Shown here piece by piece: positions 1 to 7,522 of a stretch of DNA of 64,000 nt. Made by a program: the position numbers and the translations under genes. The stretch's first letter is position 1, and every line of letters starts with the position of its first letter. This stretch comes from Streptomyces omiyaensis. Its GTDB lineage: Bacteria > Actinomycetota > Actinomycetes > Streptomycetales > Streptomycetaceae. The notes beneath the pieces are model-generated. The model was not told the DNA's origin. It ran no database searches and saw only the letters and a list, made by a program, of their open reading frames with translations. The stretch covers positions 62,001 to 126,000 of the forward strand of contig NZ_BMVV01000007.1 of NCBI RefSeq assembly GCF_014650895.1. The letters are read 5' to 3'.

Positions 1-151
<151 letters not shown>

Positions 152-158
152 CCGATAA

Positions 159-186
159 CCGGACACTTTCCGGATCCAGTGTCCGG
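159..186. terminator. 9-bp perfect inverted repeat after the SDR gene
   Basis: CCGGACACT (159-167) and AGTGTCCGG (178-186) pair perfectly around a 10-base loop that itself contains TCCGGA. There is no T-run, which is usual for Streptomyces terminators. It lies 114 bases before the next start, so an operator role for the binding-protein gene is the alternative. Confidence 0.5.
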
Positions 187-299
187 ATTGGCCCCGGTTG
201 CATCTCGATTGCCTCAAGTGCCCCGCCGGGCTCGCCCATTGACCTGGCGGGGTACTGCGGTATCGTCGGCCGACCCCAGGCTGAACGAGGAGCGTGCAC

Positions 300-1877
300 G
301 TGTTCAACCGGACGAGTCTGCAGGCCGCTGCAGCCCTTGCGTCCATATCCCTGGTATCCGGATGCGGTGTTTTCTCGGATACCGAATCCGCCGGGGAGCA
401 GAGGATCACGATCGGGACGACGAGTTCCCCCTCGACGCTCGATCCCGCGGCTTCCTGGGACAGCTCCTGGGAGCTTTTCAGGAATGTCTACCAGACCCTG
501 GTGAGTTTCCCCACGGGAAGTACTTCCCCGAAGCCCGACGCGGCCGAATGCAAATTCACGGACGCGTCCAGCCGCGTCTTCGAGTGCACGCTCCTCGAAG
601 GGCTCAAGTTCTCCAACGGCCACAAGCTCGACGCCAAGGCCGTGCAGCATTCGATCGAGCGGATCCGCACGATCGACGCCGAGGGCGGCCCCAACGGCAT
701 GCTCGGTTCGCTCGACTCCATCGAGACCGTCGGCGAGCGCACGGTCGTCTTCAAGCTCAACAAGGCCGACGCGACCTTCCCCTTCGTCCTCGCGACCCCG
801 GCGATGTCGATCGTCGACCCCGCCGAGTACCCGGCCGACAAGCTCCGCAAGGACGGCAAGGTCGTCGGCTCCGGTCCGTACGTCCTCGACGGGTACGAGG
901 TGCGCAAGCAGGCCGAGCTGACCAGCAACCCGAACTACAAGGGCTTCGCCGACCGCAAGAACGGCGGCGTGACCATCAAGTACTTCGACGACTCGGAGGC
1001 GATGGTCAAGGCGCTGCGGGCCGAGGAGATCGACGCCACCTACCGGGGTCTGACCGCCGCGGAGGTCACCTCCCTGGAGGAGGACAAGGACGAGAACAAG
1101 GGCCTCCAGCTCGTCGAGTCCACCGGCGCCGACATCCGCTACCTGGTCTTCAACACCGAGGACGAGTCCGTCGCCAATCCGGCCGTCCGCAGGGCCATCG
1201 CCCAGCTCGTCGACCGCGACGAGCTGGTGAGCAAGGTCTACCGGGGCACCGCCGAGCCCCTGTACTCGATGGTGCCCAAGGGCATCGCCGCCCACACCAC
1301 CAAGTTCTTCGACACCTACGGCCACCCCGACAAGAAGAAGGCCGCGAAGATCCTGGAGAAGGCCGGGATCGACGAGAAGGTCGAACTGAACTTCTGGTAC
1401 ACGACCGACCGGTACGGCTCCTCGACCGCCGCCGAGTTCGCCGAGCTCAAGCGCCAGCTGGAGGAGTCCGGCCTCTTCAAGGTCACCATCCAGGGCAAGC
1501 CGTGGACCGAGTACCAGGCCGCCTACCAGCAGGGGGAGTACCCCGTCTTCGGCCGCGGCTGGTTCCCCGACTTCCCGGACCCGGACAACTTCATCGCCCC
1601 CTTCCTGGGCAAGAAGAACGTCCTCGGCACCCCGTACCTGAGCCCGCGGATCACCGACGAGCTGCTGCCCAAGTCCCGCCGCGAGAGCGACCGGGGGGCC
1701 GTCACCGACGAGTTCGTCGAGGCCCAGTCGATCATGGTCGACGACGTCCGGCTGCTGCCGCTGTGGCAGGGCAAGCTGTACATCGCGGCCCGCGACGACA
1801 TCGGCGGCGCCGAGCGCGCGCTCGACCCGCAGACCGTCATGCAGCTCTGGGCGCTGCACCGCCGGGCCAGCTGGTAG
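300..1877 (+). CDS. ABC transporter substrate-binding lipoprotein, family 5 (peptide/nickel type)
   Basis: Extracytoplasmic solute-binding protein that would hand oligopeptides or similar ligands to an ABC importer. The N-terminus is a lipoprotein signal: a basic start, a hydrophobic stretch, then the lipobox LVSGC (Cys about residue 22), so it should be lipid-anchored outside the membrane. The body has the family 5 layout: TLDPAASWD near the mature N-terminus, FSNGHKLDAKAVQHSIER, a GSGPYVLDGYE segment, and the long second lobe. Two GTG codons are possible; GTG at 300 is preferred because GAGGAG at 287-292 is 7 bases away, whereas GTG at 294 is only 1 base away. No permease or ATPase genes follow, so it is an orphan binding protein or uses components elsewhere. 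Confidence 0.88.
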   Translation: MFNRTSLQAAAALASISLVSGCGVFSDTESAGEQRITIGTTSSPSTLDPAASWDSSWELFRNVYQTLVSFPTGSTSPKPDAAECKFTDASSRVFECTLLEGLKFSNGHKLDAKAVQHSIERIRTIDAEGGPNGMLGSLDSIETVGERTVVFKLNKADATFPFVLATPAMSIVDPAEYPADKLRKDGKVVGSGPYVLDGYEVRKQAELTSNPNYKGFADRKNGGVTIKYFDDSEAMVKALRAEEIDATYRGLTAAEVTSLEEDKDENKGLQLVESTGADIRYLVFNTEDESVANPAVRRAIAQLVDRDELVSKVYRGTAEPLYSMVPKGIAAHTTKFFDTYGHPDKKKAAKILEKAGIDEKVELNFWYTTDRYGSSTAAEFAELKRQLEESGLFKVTIQGKPWTEYQAAYQQGEYPVFGRGWFPDFPDPDNFIAPFLGKKNVLGTPYLSPRITDELLPKSRRESDRGAVTDEFVEAQSIMVDDVRLLPLWQGKLYIAARDDIGGAERALDPQTVMQLWALHRRASW

Positions 1878-1888
1878 CCAAAGGCCCC

Positions 1889-1932
1889 CACCGCGCCGCC
1901 GGCACGCACGGACGCGTGCCGGCGGCGCGGTG
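1889..1932 (+). terminator. 19-bp perfect stem-loop terminator
   Basis: CACCGCGCCGCCGGCACGC (1889-1907) pairs perfectly with 1914-1932 around the loop ACGGAC. It begins 11 bases after the stop of the binding-protein gene and before ung, so it separates the two transcripts. Confidence 0.85.
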
Positions 1933-2033
1933 CGTGCCGGCGGGCGTCGGTGCGGGAGGCCGCCGGGGGCCGTTGTCGGTGGGGCCCGGTAGGTTCCGTA
2001 GCGGAACTGCCGAACCACCGGAGGTTGTGGACC

Positions 2034-2717
2034 GTGACCGACATCAACATGCTGCCCGAGTCCTGGCGGGGCGTCCTCGGCGAGGAGCTGGACAAGCCGT
2101 ACTTCGCCCAGCTCTCCGAGTTCGTGGAGCAGGAGCGGGCCGCCGGACCGGTCTACCCGCCGAAGGACGAGGTCTTCGCGGCCCTGTCCGCCACCCCGTA
2201 CGACAAGGTGAAGGTCCTGATCCTCGGTCAGGACCCGTACCACGGAGAGGGCCAGGGCCACGGCCTGTGCTTCTCCGTCCGCCCCGGCGTGAAGACCCCG
2301 CCGTCGCTGCGGAACATCTACAAGGAGATGCAGGCCGAGCTCGGCCACCCGATCCCGGACAACGGCTACCTGATGCCGTGGGCCGAGCAGGGCGTCCTGC
2401 TGCTCAACGCGGTCCTCACGGTCCGCGCCGGCGAGGCGAACTCGCACAAGGGCAAGGGCTGGGAGAAGTTCACCGACGCCGTCATCACCGCCGTCGCCTC
2501 CCGGCCCGACCCCGCCGTCTTCGTCCTCTGGGGCAACTACGCCCAGAAGAAGCTGCCCCTCATCGACGAGGAGCGGCACATCGTGGTGAAGGGCGCCCAC
2601 CCCTCCCCGCTGTCGGCGAAGAAGTTCTTCGGCTCGCGGCCGTTCACCCAGATCGACGCGGCCGTCGCGGCCCAGGGCCACGACCCGATCGACTGGCGCA
2701 TCCCCGACCTCGGCTGA
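2034..2717 (+). CDS. ung: Uracil-DNA glycosylase, family 1
   Basis: Removes uracil from DNA by hydrolysing the N-glycosidic bond, the first step of base excision repair after cytosine deamination. The water-activating motif GQDPYHG is at residues 65-71 (catalytic Asp 67), followed by GQGHGLCFSV; the DNA-intercalation motif HPSPLS with the catalytic His is at about 189-194. The length of 227 residues is normal for family 1. The frame is open further upstream, but GTG at 2034 is chosen because GGAGG at 2020-2024 lies 9 bases before it and the protein then begins like its homologues. It stands alone after a strong terminator. Confidence 0.95.
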   Translation: MTDINMLPESWRGVLGEELDKPYFAQLSEFVEQERAAGPVYPPKDEVFAALSATPYDKVKVLILGQDPYHGEGQGHGLCFSVRPGVKTPPSLRNIYKEMQAELGHPIPDNGYLMPWAEQGVLLLNAVLTVRAGEANSHKGKGWEKFTDAVITAVASRPDPAVFVLWGNYAQKKLPLIDEERHIVVKGAHPSPLSAKKFFGSRPFTQIDAAVAAQGHDPIDWRIPDLG

Positions 2718-2788
2718 GCCTCGGCGCGATCGGGGCCGCGGCCGGTTAGCGTCGGTGCTCCACGCAGTGCGAGCGCCGGGAGGCCGCG

Positions 2789-3262
2789 GTGACCGAGCAG
2801 CAGCGGACGTCGGACGAGACGGTCCTGACCAGGATCGGGCAGGCCAGAATGCTGCTCCACGGAGGCGACCGGGAGGAGGCCCGCAACCGCCTCGGCGCCC
2901 TGTGGCAGCAGCTGGGCCCCGACGGGGACCCGCTGCACCGCTGCACCCTCGCCCACTACCTGGCGGACACCCAGGACGACCCGGACACCGAACTGGCCTG
3001 GGACCTGCGCGCCCTCAGCGCCGCCGAGGGGCTGGAGGACGGGCGGCTGGCCGCGCACGACTCGGCGGCCGCCCTGCGGGCCCTCTACCCCTCGCTCCAC
3101 CTCAACCTCGCCGCGGACTACGCCAAGCTCGCCCGTCCGGACGCGGCCCGGTCCCATCTGGAACGGGCCCGCGCCGCCTCCGAGGCGCTCGACGACGACC
3201 GGTACGGGATGGGCGTCCGCGCGGCCATCGAGCGGCTGGACCGGCGGCTCCGCGAGGGGTGA
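2789..3262 (+). CDS. Tetratricopeptide-like helical repeat protein
   Basis: Small (157 residues) soluble, all-helical protein. Alternating helices such as IGQARMLLHGGDREEARNRL and a late LNLAADYAKLARPDAARSHL have the A/G/A spacing of TPR units, so it is probably a protein-interaction adaptor. No catalytic motif, signal peptide or membrane segment is visible. GTG at 2789 has GGGAGG at 2778-2783, 5 bases upstream, and a possible -10 box TAGCGT lies at 2747-2752. It follows ung by 71 bases on the same strand but probably has its own promoter. The function is unknown. Confidence 0.75.
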   Translation: MTEQQRTSDETVLTRIGQARMLLHGGDREEARNRLGALWQQLGPDGDPLHRCTLAHYLADTQDDPDTELAWDLRALSAAEGLEDGRLAAHDSAAALRALYPSLHLNLAADYAKLARPDAARSHLERARAASEALDDDRYGMGVRAAIERLDRRLREG

Positions 3263-3286
3263 GCCGCGGGGCGCCGCACCGGGGGC

Positions 3287-3814
3287 TCAGCGCGCCCGGA
3301 CGCCCCGGCACAGTCCGGCCTGCACGCTCGCCGGGTCCCAGCCGCCGTACCGCTCGCCCAGCGCGCACACGTCCGTCCGGGTGACCGGAGGCGCCTCCCG
3401 CAGCTGCTCCGCCGCCCGTTCGAGCTCCGGCTCCCCGGGCGCGGCGGGGGAGGGCGGCGCCGGGGCCGACGGGGCGGACGAGGGGGCCGCGAGGGCGGGG
3501 GAGGAGGAGGGCTCCGGGGCGGCGGCGCGCGGCGGGGCCGCGTCACCGGTGGCGCGCCGGGTCTCGCCCCGCGGCGGGGCCGTGGTCGGCGCACGGGACG
3601 GCAGGGCCGCTTCGAGCGCCTCCCGGGCCGGCCCCCGGAGGGCGATCTGCGGCTCCACGTCCTGGGCGGGTCGTACGGGGTCGGTGGCGGGCACCGGGGC
3701 CGGGACGGACGCCGGGGGCGGCCCGTCGACGGCCGTGCACCCGGTCAGGACGGCGACGACGGCCGCCCCGGCCAGGAGCTGCGCGGGGGTTCGGGATGCA
3801 TGCACCCGCGCCAC
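3287..3814 (-). CDS. Pro/Ala-rich lipoprotein of unknown function
   Basis: Predicted exported lipoprotein of 175 residues. A short basic start is followed by a hydrophobic segment and the lipobox VLTGC (Cys about residue 26). The centre is a low-complexity linker of Pro, Ala, Ser and Glu with no recognisable fold. The conserved-looking part is the last 40 residues, with two cysteines (DVCALGERYGGW and VQAGLCRG) that could form a disulfide outside the cell. GTG at 3814 or the in-frame GTG at 3805 could start it; neither has a clear ribosome binding site. It converges on the TPR gene with only 24 bases between stops. Confidence 0.65.
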   Translation of the reverse strand: MARVHASRTPAQLLAGAAVVAVLTGCTAVDGPPPASVPAPVPATDPVRPAQDVEPQIALRGPAREALEAALPSRAPTTAPPRGETRRATGDAAPPRAAAPEPSSSPALAAPSSAPSAPAPPSPAAPGEPELERAAEQLREAPPVTRTDVCALGERYGGWDPASVQAGLCRGVRAR

Positions 3815-3970
3815 TCTGCTGGTCGTGCGGCGATCTTCGAACCCCTACCGGCGGGGAATGCCCCGCACGGGTGAGCGGCGGGTCACCCTCCTTGACACCG
3901 CCGGGGCCGGGACGGAGGCGGGACCGGGTGCGGGAGCGGTCCTCGGCCCCGCGGCGGAGCGGGCGTCCCG

Positions 3971-4510
3971 TCAGGCTCCGGTGGCGCCGTCGATCCGCTC
4001 GCGGATGAGGTCGGCGTGGCCGTTGTGCCGCGCGTACTCCTCGATCATGTGGAGGTAGATCCAGCGCAGGTTGATGAGCTCGCCCGTGCGGTGGTGGGCG
4101 CTCGCGCCCAGGTCGTCGAGCGCGTGCCGCGCGGCCAGCCCGCGGGCGTGGGCGATCTCGGCCTGCCAGGCGGCGTACGCCTCCTCGTAGCTGTCGTCCT
4201 CGGTGACGTGGAGGTCGCGGTCGAAGTCCTCGTCGGTGGCGTAGAGCCACGAGGTCCGCTCGCCGCCCAGGACCTTGCGGAACCAGCCGCGCTCGACCTC
4301 GGCCATGTGGCGGACCAGGCCGAGCAGACTGAGCTCCGAGGGCGGGGTGGAGAGGGTGCGGAGCTGTTCGTCGGTGAGGCCCGCGCACTTCACCGCGAGG
4401 GTCGCGCGATGGAATTCGAGCCACTGCTCCAGGGCCTGGCGCTCGCCGGTGGTGGGGTCGGGCCAGACGCGCTCGGGCACCGCGGTGTGATCGGTCGTCA
4501 TGGGGGGCAT
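3971..4510 (-). CDS. DinB-like (DUF664) protein
   Basis: A 179-residue four-helix-bundle protein of the DinB/YfiT superfamily. Supporting motifs are LLGLVRHMAEVERGWF (first metal-ligand His in a helix), the central acidic region and the C-terminal RWIYLHMIEEYARHNGHADLIRE, giving the usual pattern of three histidines that can bind a divalent metal. Members are thiol-dependent transferases or of unknown function; the substrate cannot be told. ATG at 4510 or the in-frame ATG at 4501 may start it. For the latter a CACCAT hexamer sits 7 bases upstream, which would fit leaderless expression. It follows the TetR gene on the same strand with 33 bases between them and may be co-transcribed. Confidence 0.8.
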   Translation of the reverse strand: MPPMTTDHTAVPERVWPDPTTGERQALEQWLEFHRATLAVKCAGLTDEQLRTLSTPPSELSLLGLVRHMAEVERGWFRKVLGGERTSWLYATDEDFDRDLHVTEDDSYEEAYAAWQAEIAHARGLAARHALDDLGASAHHRTGELINLRWIYLHMIEEYARHNGHADLIRERIDGATGA

Positions 4511-4543
4511 GGTGACGGACCGCCGGGGAGCGGCGCCAGCGGT

Positions 4544-5161
4544 TTAGCGTGACGGCCCGGTGAGCATTCCGCGCAGCAACTCGTCGAAACCGGTCCGCAG
4601 TTCCGCGCGGCTCGGCACCGCCGCGTGGAAGGAGCCGGCGGCACAGGAGAACATCAGCCCCTCGCACCACGCGATGACCGAGAGCGCGTGCCGCTCCGGG
4701 ACCGGCGAGCCGGCGCCCCGCATCATCGCGGTCACCGGAGCGTGGAAGGCGGCGCCGGTCCGGTCGAAGAAACCGCGCAGTTCGGGGCGGCGGGTGGCCT
4801 CCAGGGCGAGTTCGTAGCGGGAGACGAGGAGCGCCCGGTGGTCGGTCAGGTACCGGTGCAGGGCGAGGGCCAGGGCGTCCGCGAGGACCCCGGGATCCGC
4901 GCCCGGCGGCGGCAGCTCGTGCGGCGCGAGGACCTGGGCCTCCCGCTCCGCCTGGCGCCGCACGGCGGTCTCCAGGAGGGCCTGGCGGGTGCGCGCGTGG
5001 TTGGAGGTCGAACCCTGCGGCAGGCCGGCCCGCTCGTCGACCGCGCGGTGGGTCAGCCCGCGCATCCCGCGCTCCACCAGCAGGTCGAGCGCCGCGTCGC
5101 CGATCCGTTCGGCGCGGGTCGGGGGAGCGGGGGAGGCCGGGGCCGGGGTGCGCGCGGTCAT
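4544..5161 (-). CDS. TetR family transcriptional regulator
   Basis: One-component repressor of 205 residues. The N-terminal helix-turn-helix runs through IGDAALDLLVERGMRGLTHR and the recognition helix AGLPQGSTSNHARTRQALL (about residues 20-65). The rest is an all-helical ligand and dimer domain with a possible sensing Cys pair (EGLMFSCAAGSF). It is divergent from an FAD monooxygenase, and two near-identical 14-bp palindromes lie between the starts, the usual arrangement for a repressor that controls both itself and the enzyme. TAGGTT (reverse strand, 5173-5168) ends 6 bases before the ATG, so its mRNA is probably leaderless. The ligand is unknown; a substrate of the monooxygenase is the natural guess. 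Confidence 0.9.
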   Translation of the reverse strand: MTARTPAPASPAPPTRAERIGDAALDLLVERGMRGLTHRAVDERAGLPQGSTSNHARTRQALLETAVRRQAEREAQVLAPHELPPPGADPGVLADALALALHRYLTDHRALLVSRYELALEATRRPELRGFFDRTGAAFHAPVTAMMRGAGSPVPERHALSVIAWCEGLMFSCAAGSFHAAVPSRAELRTGFDELLRGMLTGPSR

Positions 5162-5187
5162 GGGGACAACCTACCCATCGCCCCGTG

Positions 5188-5235
5188 ACTACACCTGTAG
5201 TACGGTCGTGGCGTCCGGTCGACTACAGCTGTAGT
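5188..5235. promoter_or_regulatory. Two 14-bp palindromic operators between the TetR and monooxygenase genes
   Basis: ACTACACCTGTAGT (5188-5201) and ACTACAGCTGTAGT (5222-5235) share the arms ACTACA/TGTAGT and differ only in the two central bases. Their centres are 34 bp apart, about three helical turns, so two dimers would sit on the same DNA face. They lie 27 bases upstream of the TetR start and 100 bases upstream of the monooxygenase start. Binding by the neighbouring TetR protein is inferred. Confidence 0.8.
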
Positions 5236-5334
5236 TGCGGGTGGACGGTGCCGCGCGCCCTCCCGAAGAGCCGCCCCGCCCGTCCTGCCCGCTTCGCCCG
5301 CCCCGCCCGTCCTGACCGCCCCGAGGGAGCAGCC

Positions 5335-6528
5335 ATGTCACAGCACCGTGCCGTCGTTCTGGGAGCGGGCATCGGCGGCCTCACCGCCGCCGTCGCCCTC
5401 CACCGGCGCGGCTGGACCGTCACCGTCCTCGAACGCGCCGCCGACCTCGCCCCCGTCGGCGCCGGCATCGCCCTCGCCCCCAACGCCCTGCGCGCCCTCG
5501 ACGTCATCGAGCTGGGGGACCCGGTCCGCGCACGCGCCGCCTGGCAGGGCGACGGGGGCATGCGCACCCCGGACGGGCGCTGGCTCGCCCGCACCGACGC
5601 CCGCGCCGCCGCCGCGCGCTTCGGCGACCCCCTCGTCCTCCTCCACCGCGCCACCCTCGTCGAACTCCTCGCCTCCGCCCTCCCCGGCGACGCCGTCCGC
5701 ACCGGCGCGCCCGCCGCGCTCGACCACCCCGGCGACGCCCGGACCCCCGCCCGCGTCACCACCCCCGACGGCACCCTGGAGGCCGAACTCCTCGTCGCCG
5801 CCGACGGCATCCGCTCCGCCGCCCGCACCGCCCTCTTCCCGGCCCACCCGGGCCCCCGCTACTCCGGCTGCACCACCTGGCGGCTCGTCGTCCCCGCCCC
5901 CGAGCACCCCTTCGCCCCGCACGAGACCTGGGGCGCCGGACGCCTCTGGGGCACCCAGCCCCTCAAGGACGGACGGATCTACGCGTACGCCATGGCCGCC
6001 GCGCCCGCCGGTGCCCACGCCCCCGACGGCGAACGCGCCGAACTCCTCCGGCTCTTCGGCGACTGGCACCACCCCGTGCCCGGGATCCTCGCCGCCGCCG
6101 ACCCCGCCCGGGTCCTCCGCCACGACGTCCACCACCTCGTCGACCCGCTGCCCGCCCACCACCGGGGCCGCACCGCCCTCCTCGGCGACGCGGCGCACGC
6201 GATGATGCCCACCCTCGGACAGGGCGGGAACCAGGCCATCGAGGACGCCGTCGTCCTCGCCCACCACGCCCGCACCCCTGCCGGCTTCGACCCGGACCTG
6301 GCCCTCCCCGCGTACACCGCCGACCGGCTGCCCCGCACCACCGCCCTGGTCCGCAAGGCGGCCCGCACCGGTGCCCTCACCCTCGTCTCCGCCCGCCCCG
6401 CCGTCGCGCTCCGCGACACCCTCGTGCGGACCGTGTCGCGCCTCGGCCCCGGTTTCGTCCTCCGCGGCTTCGACGGCATCGCCGACTGGCGGCCGCCGCT
6501 CGCCCCCGACCCGCCCCGCGTAAGCTGA
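5335..6528 (+). CDS. FAD-dependent monooxygenase (PHBH-type)
   Basis: Group A flavoprotein hydroxylase of 397 residues that would use NAD(P)H and O2 on an aromatic or polyketide-like substrate. The dinucleotide motif GAGIGG is near residue 10, the DG motif is in LLVAADGIRSAART, and the second FAD motif LLGDAAHAMMPTLGQGGNQAIEDA is complete. The C-terminus lacks the thioredoxin-like domain of some phenol hydroxylases. ATG at 5335 is preceded by GAGGGAG at 5323-5329; the frame is open upstream but codes only low-complexity Arg/Pro/Ala. It is divergent from a TetR gene that probably represses it. The substrate is not predictable. Confidence 0.88.
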   Translation: MSQHRAVVLGAGIGGLTAAVALHRRGWTVTVLERAADLAPVGAGIALAPNALRALDVIELGDPVRARAAWQGDGGMRTPDGRWLARTDARAAAARFGDPLVLLHRATLVELLASALPGDAVRTGAPAALDHPGDARTPARVTTPDGTLEAELLVAADGIRSAARTALFPAHPGPRYSGCTTWRLVVPAPEHPFAPHETWGAGRLWGTQPLKDGRIYAYAMAAAPAGAHAPDGERAELLRLFGDWHHPVPGILAAADPARVLRHDVHHLVDPLPAHHRGRTALLGDAAHAMMPTLGQGGNQAIEDAVVLAHHARTPAGFDPDLALPAYTADRLPRTTALVRKAARTGALTLVSARPAVALRDTLVRTVSRLGPGFVLRGFDGIADWRPPLAPDPPRVS

Positions 6529-6537
6529 CCAGCGCGA

Positions 6538-6560
6538 ACGGCCCCCGTGCCAGGGGCCGT
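6538..6560 (+). terminator. 8-bp stem-loop after the monooxygenase
   Basis: ACGGCCCC (6538-6545) pairs with GGGGCCGT (6553-6560) around a 7-base loop, 10 bases after the monooxygenase stop. Confidence 0.6.
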
Positions 6561-6616
6561 CGAACCACCGCACGACGGACCGCCGCGAAGCGGACCAGCG
6601 CAGAGGGAGAGACCCC

Positions 6617-7522
6617 GTGAAGATCGGCTGCATCGGACTCGGCGACATCGCCCGGAAGGCGTACCTGCCCGTCCTCGCCACCCTCCCCGGGGTCGAACTC
6701 CACCTCCAGACCCGCACCCCCGCCACCCTGGACCGGGTCGCCGAGACCTTCCACCTGCCGGAGGCGCGCCGCCACCGGGACCTCGACTCGCTGCTCGCCG
6801 CCGGACTCGACGCCGCCTTCGTGCACGCCTCCACCGCCGCGCACGCCGAGATCGCCACCCGCCTCCTCGACGCCGGCGTCCCCACCTACGTCGACAAGCC
6901 GCTCGCCTACGACTACGCCGACTCCGAGCGGATCGTCGAACTCGCCGAGAAGCGGGACGTCTCCCTCGCCGTCGGCTTCAACCGCCGGCTCGCCCCGGGC
7001 TACGCCCAGTGCCTCGACCACCCGCGCGAGCTGATCCTGATGCAGAAGAACCGCATCGGGCTCCCCGAGGACCCGCGGACCTTCGTCCTCGACGACTTCA
7101 TCCACGTCGTCGACACCCTGCGCTTCCTGCTCCCCGGCGAGGCCGACCACATCGACGTCCGCGCCCGGATCCGCGACGGCCTGATGCACCACGTGGTGCT
7201 CCAGCTCTCCGGCGACGGCTTCACCGCCATCGGCGTCATGAACCGCATGAACGGCTCCACCGAAGAGGTCCTGGAGGTCTCCGGCCAGGACACCAAGCGC
7301 CAGGTCCTCAACCTCGCCGAGATCGTCGACCACAAGGGCCAGCCCACCGTCCGCCGGCGCGGCGACTGGGTGCCGGTCGCCCGCCAGCGCGGCATCGAGC
7401 AGGCCGTGCTCGCCTTCCTCGACGCCGTCCGCGACGGCCGCGTCCTGAGCGCCCGCGACGCCCTGCTCACCCACGCCCTGTGCGAGCGCGTCGTCCGCGA
7501 CGCTCTGGAGCAGGCCGCCTGA
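6617..7522 (+). CDS. Gfo/Idh/MocA family oxidoreductase
   Basis: NAD(P)-dependent dehydrogenase of 301 residues. The Rossmann motif GCIGLGDIARKAYLPVL is at the extreme N-terminus, and the family's nicotinamide-site motif YVDKPLAYDYADSE contains the EKP-like DKP lysine. The C-terminal part has the alpha/beta substrate fold, with DDFIHVVDTLRFLL at the usual substrate-His position. It is shorter than sugar dehydrogenases of this family (about 340-380 residues). A GAGGGAG ribosome binding site precedes ATG 6617. Its 3' end overlaps the convergent lnt by 56 bases. The substrate, probably a sugar or cyclitol derivative, is unknown. Confidence 0.88.
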   Translation: MKIGCIGLGDIARKAYLPVLATLPGVELHLQTRTPATLDRVAETFHLPEARRHRDLDSLLAAGLDAAFVHASTAAHAEIATRLLDAGVPTYVDKPLAYDYADSERIVELAEKRDVSLAVGFNRRLAPGYAQCLDHPRELILMQKNRIGLPEDPRTFVLDDFIHVVDTLRFLLPGEADHIDVRARIRDGLMHHVVLQLSGDGFTAIGVMNRMNGSTEEVLEVSGQDTKRQVLNLAEIVDHKGQPTVRRRGDWVPVARQRGIEQAVLAFLDAVRDGRVLSARDALLTHALCERVVRDALEQAA

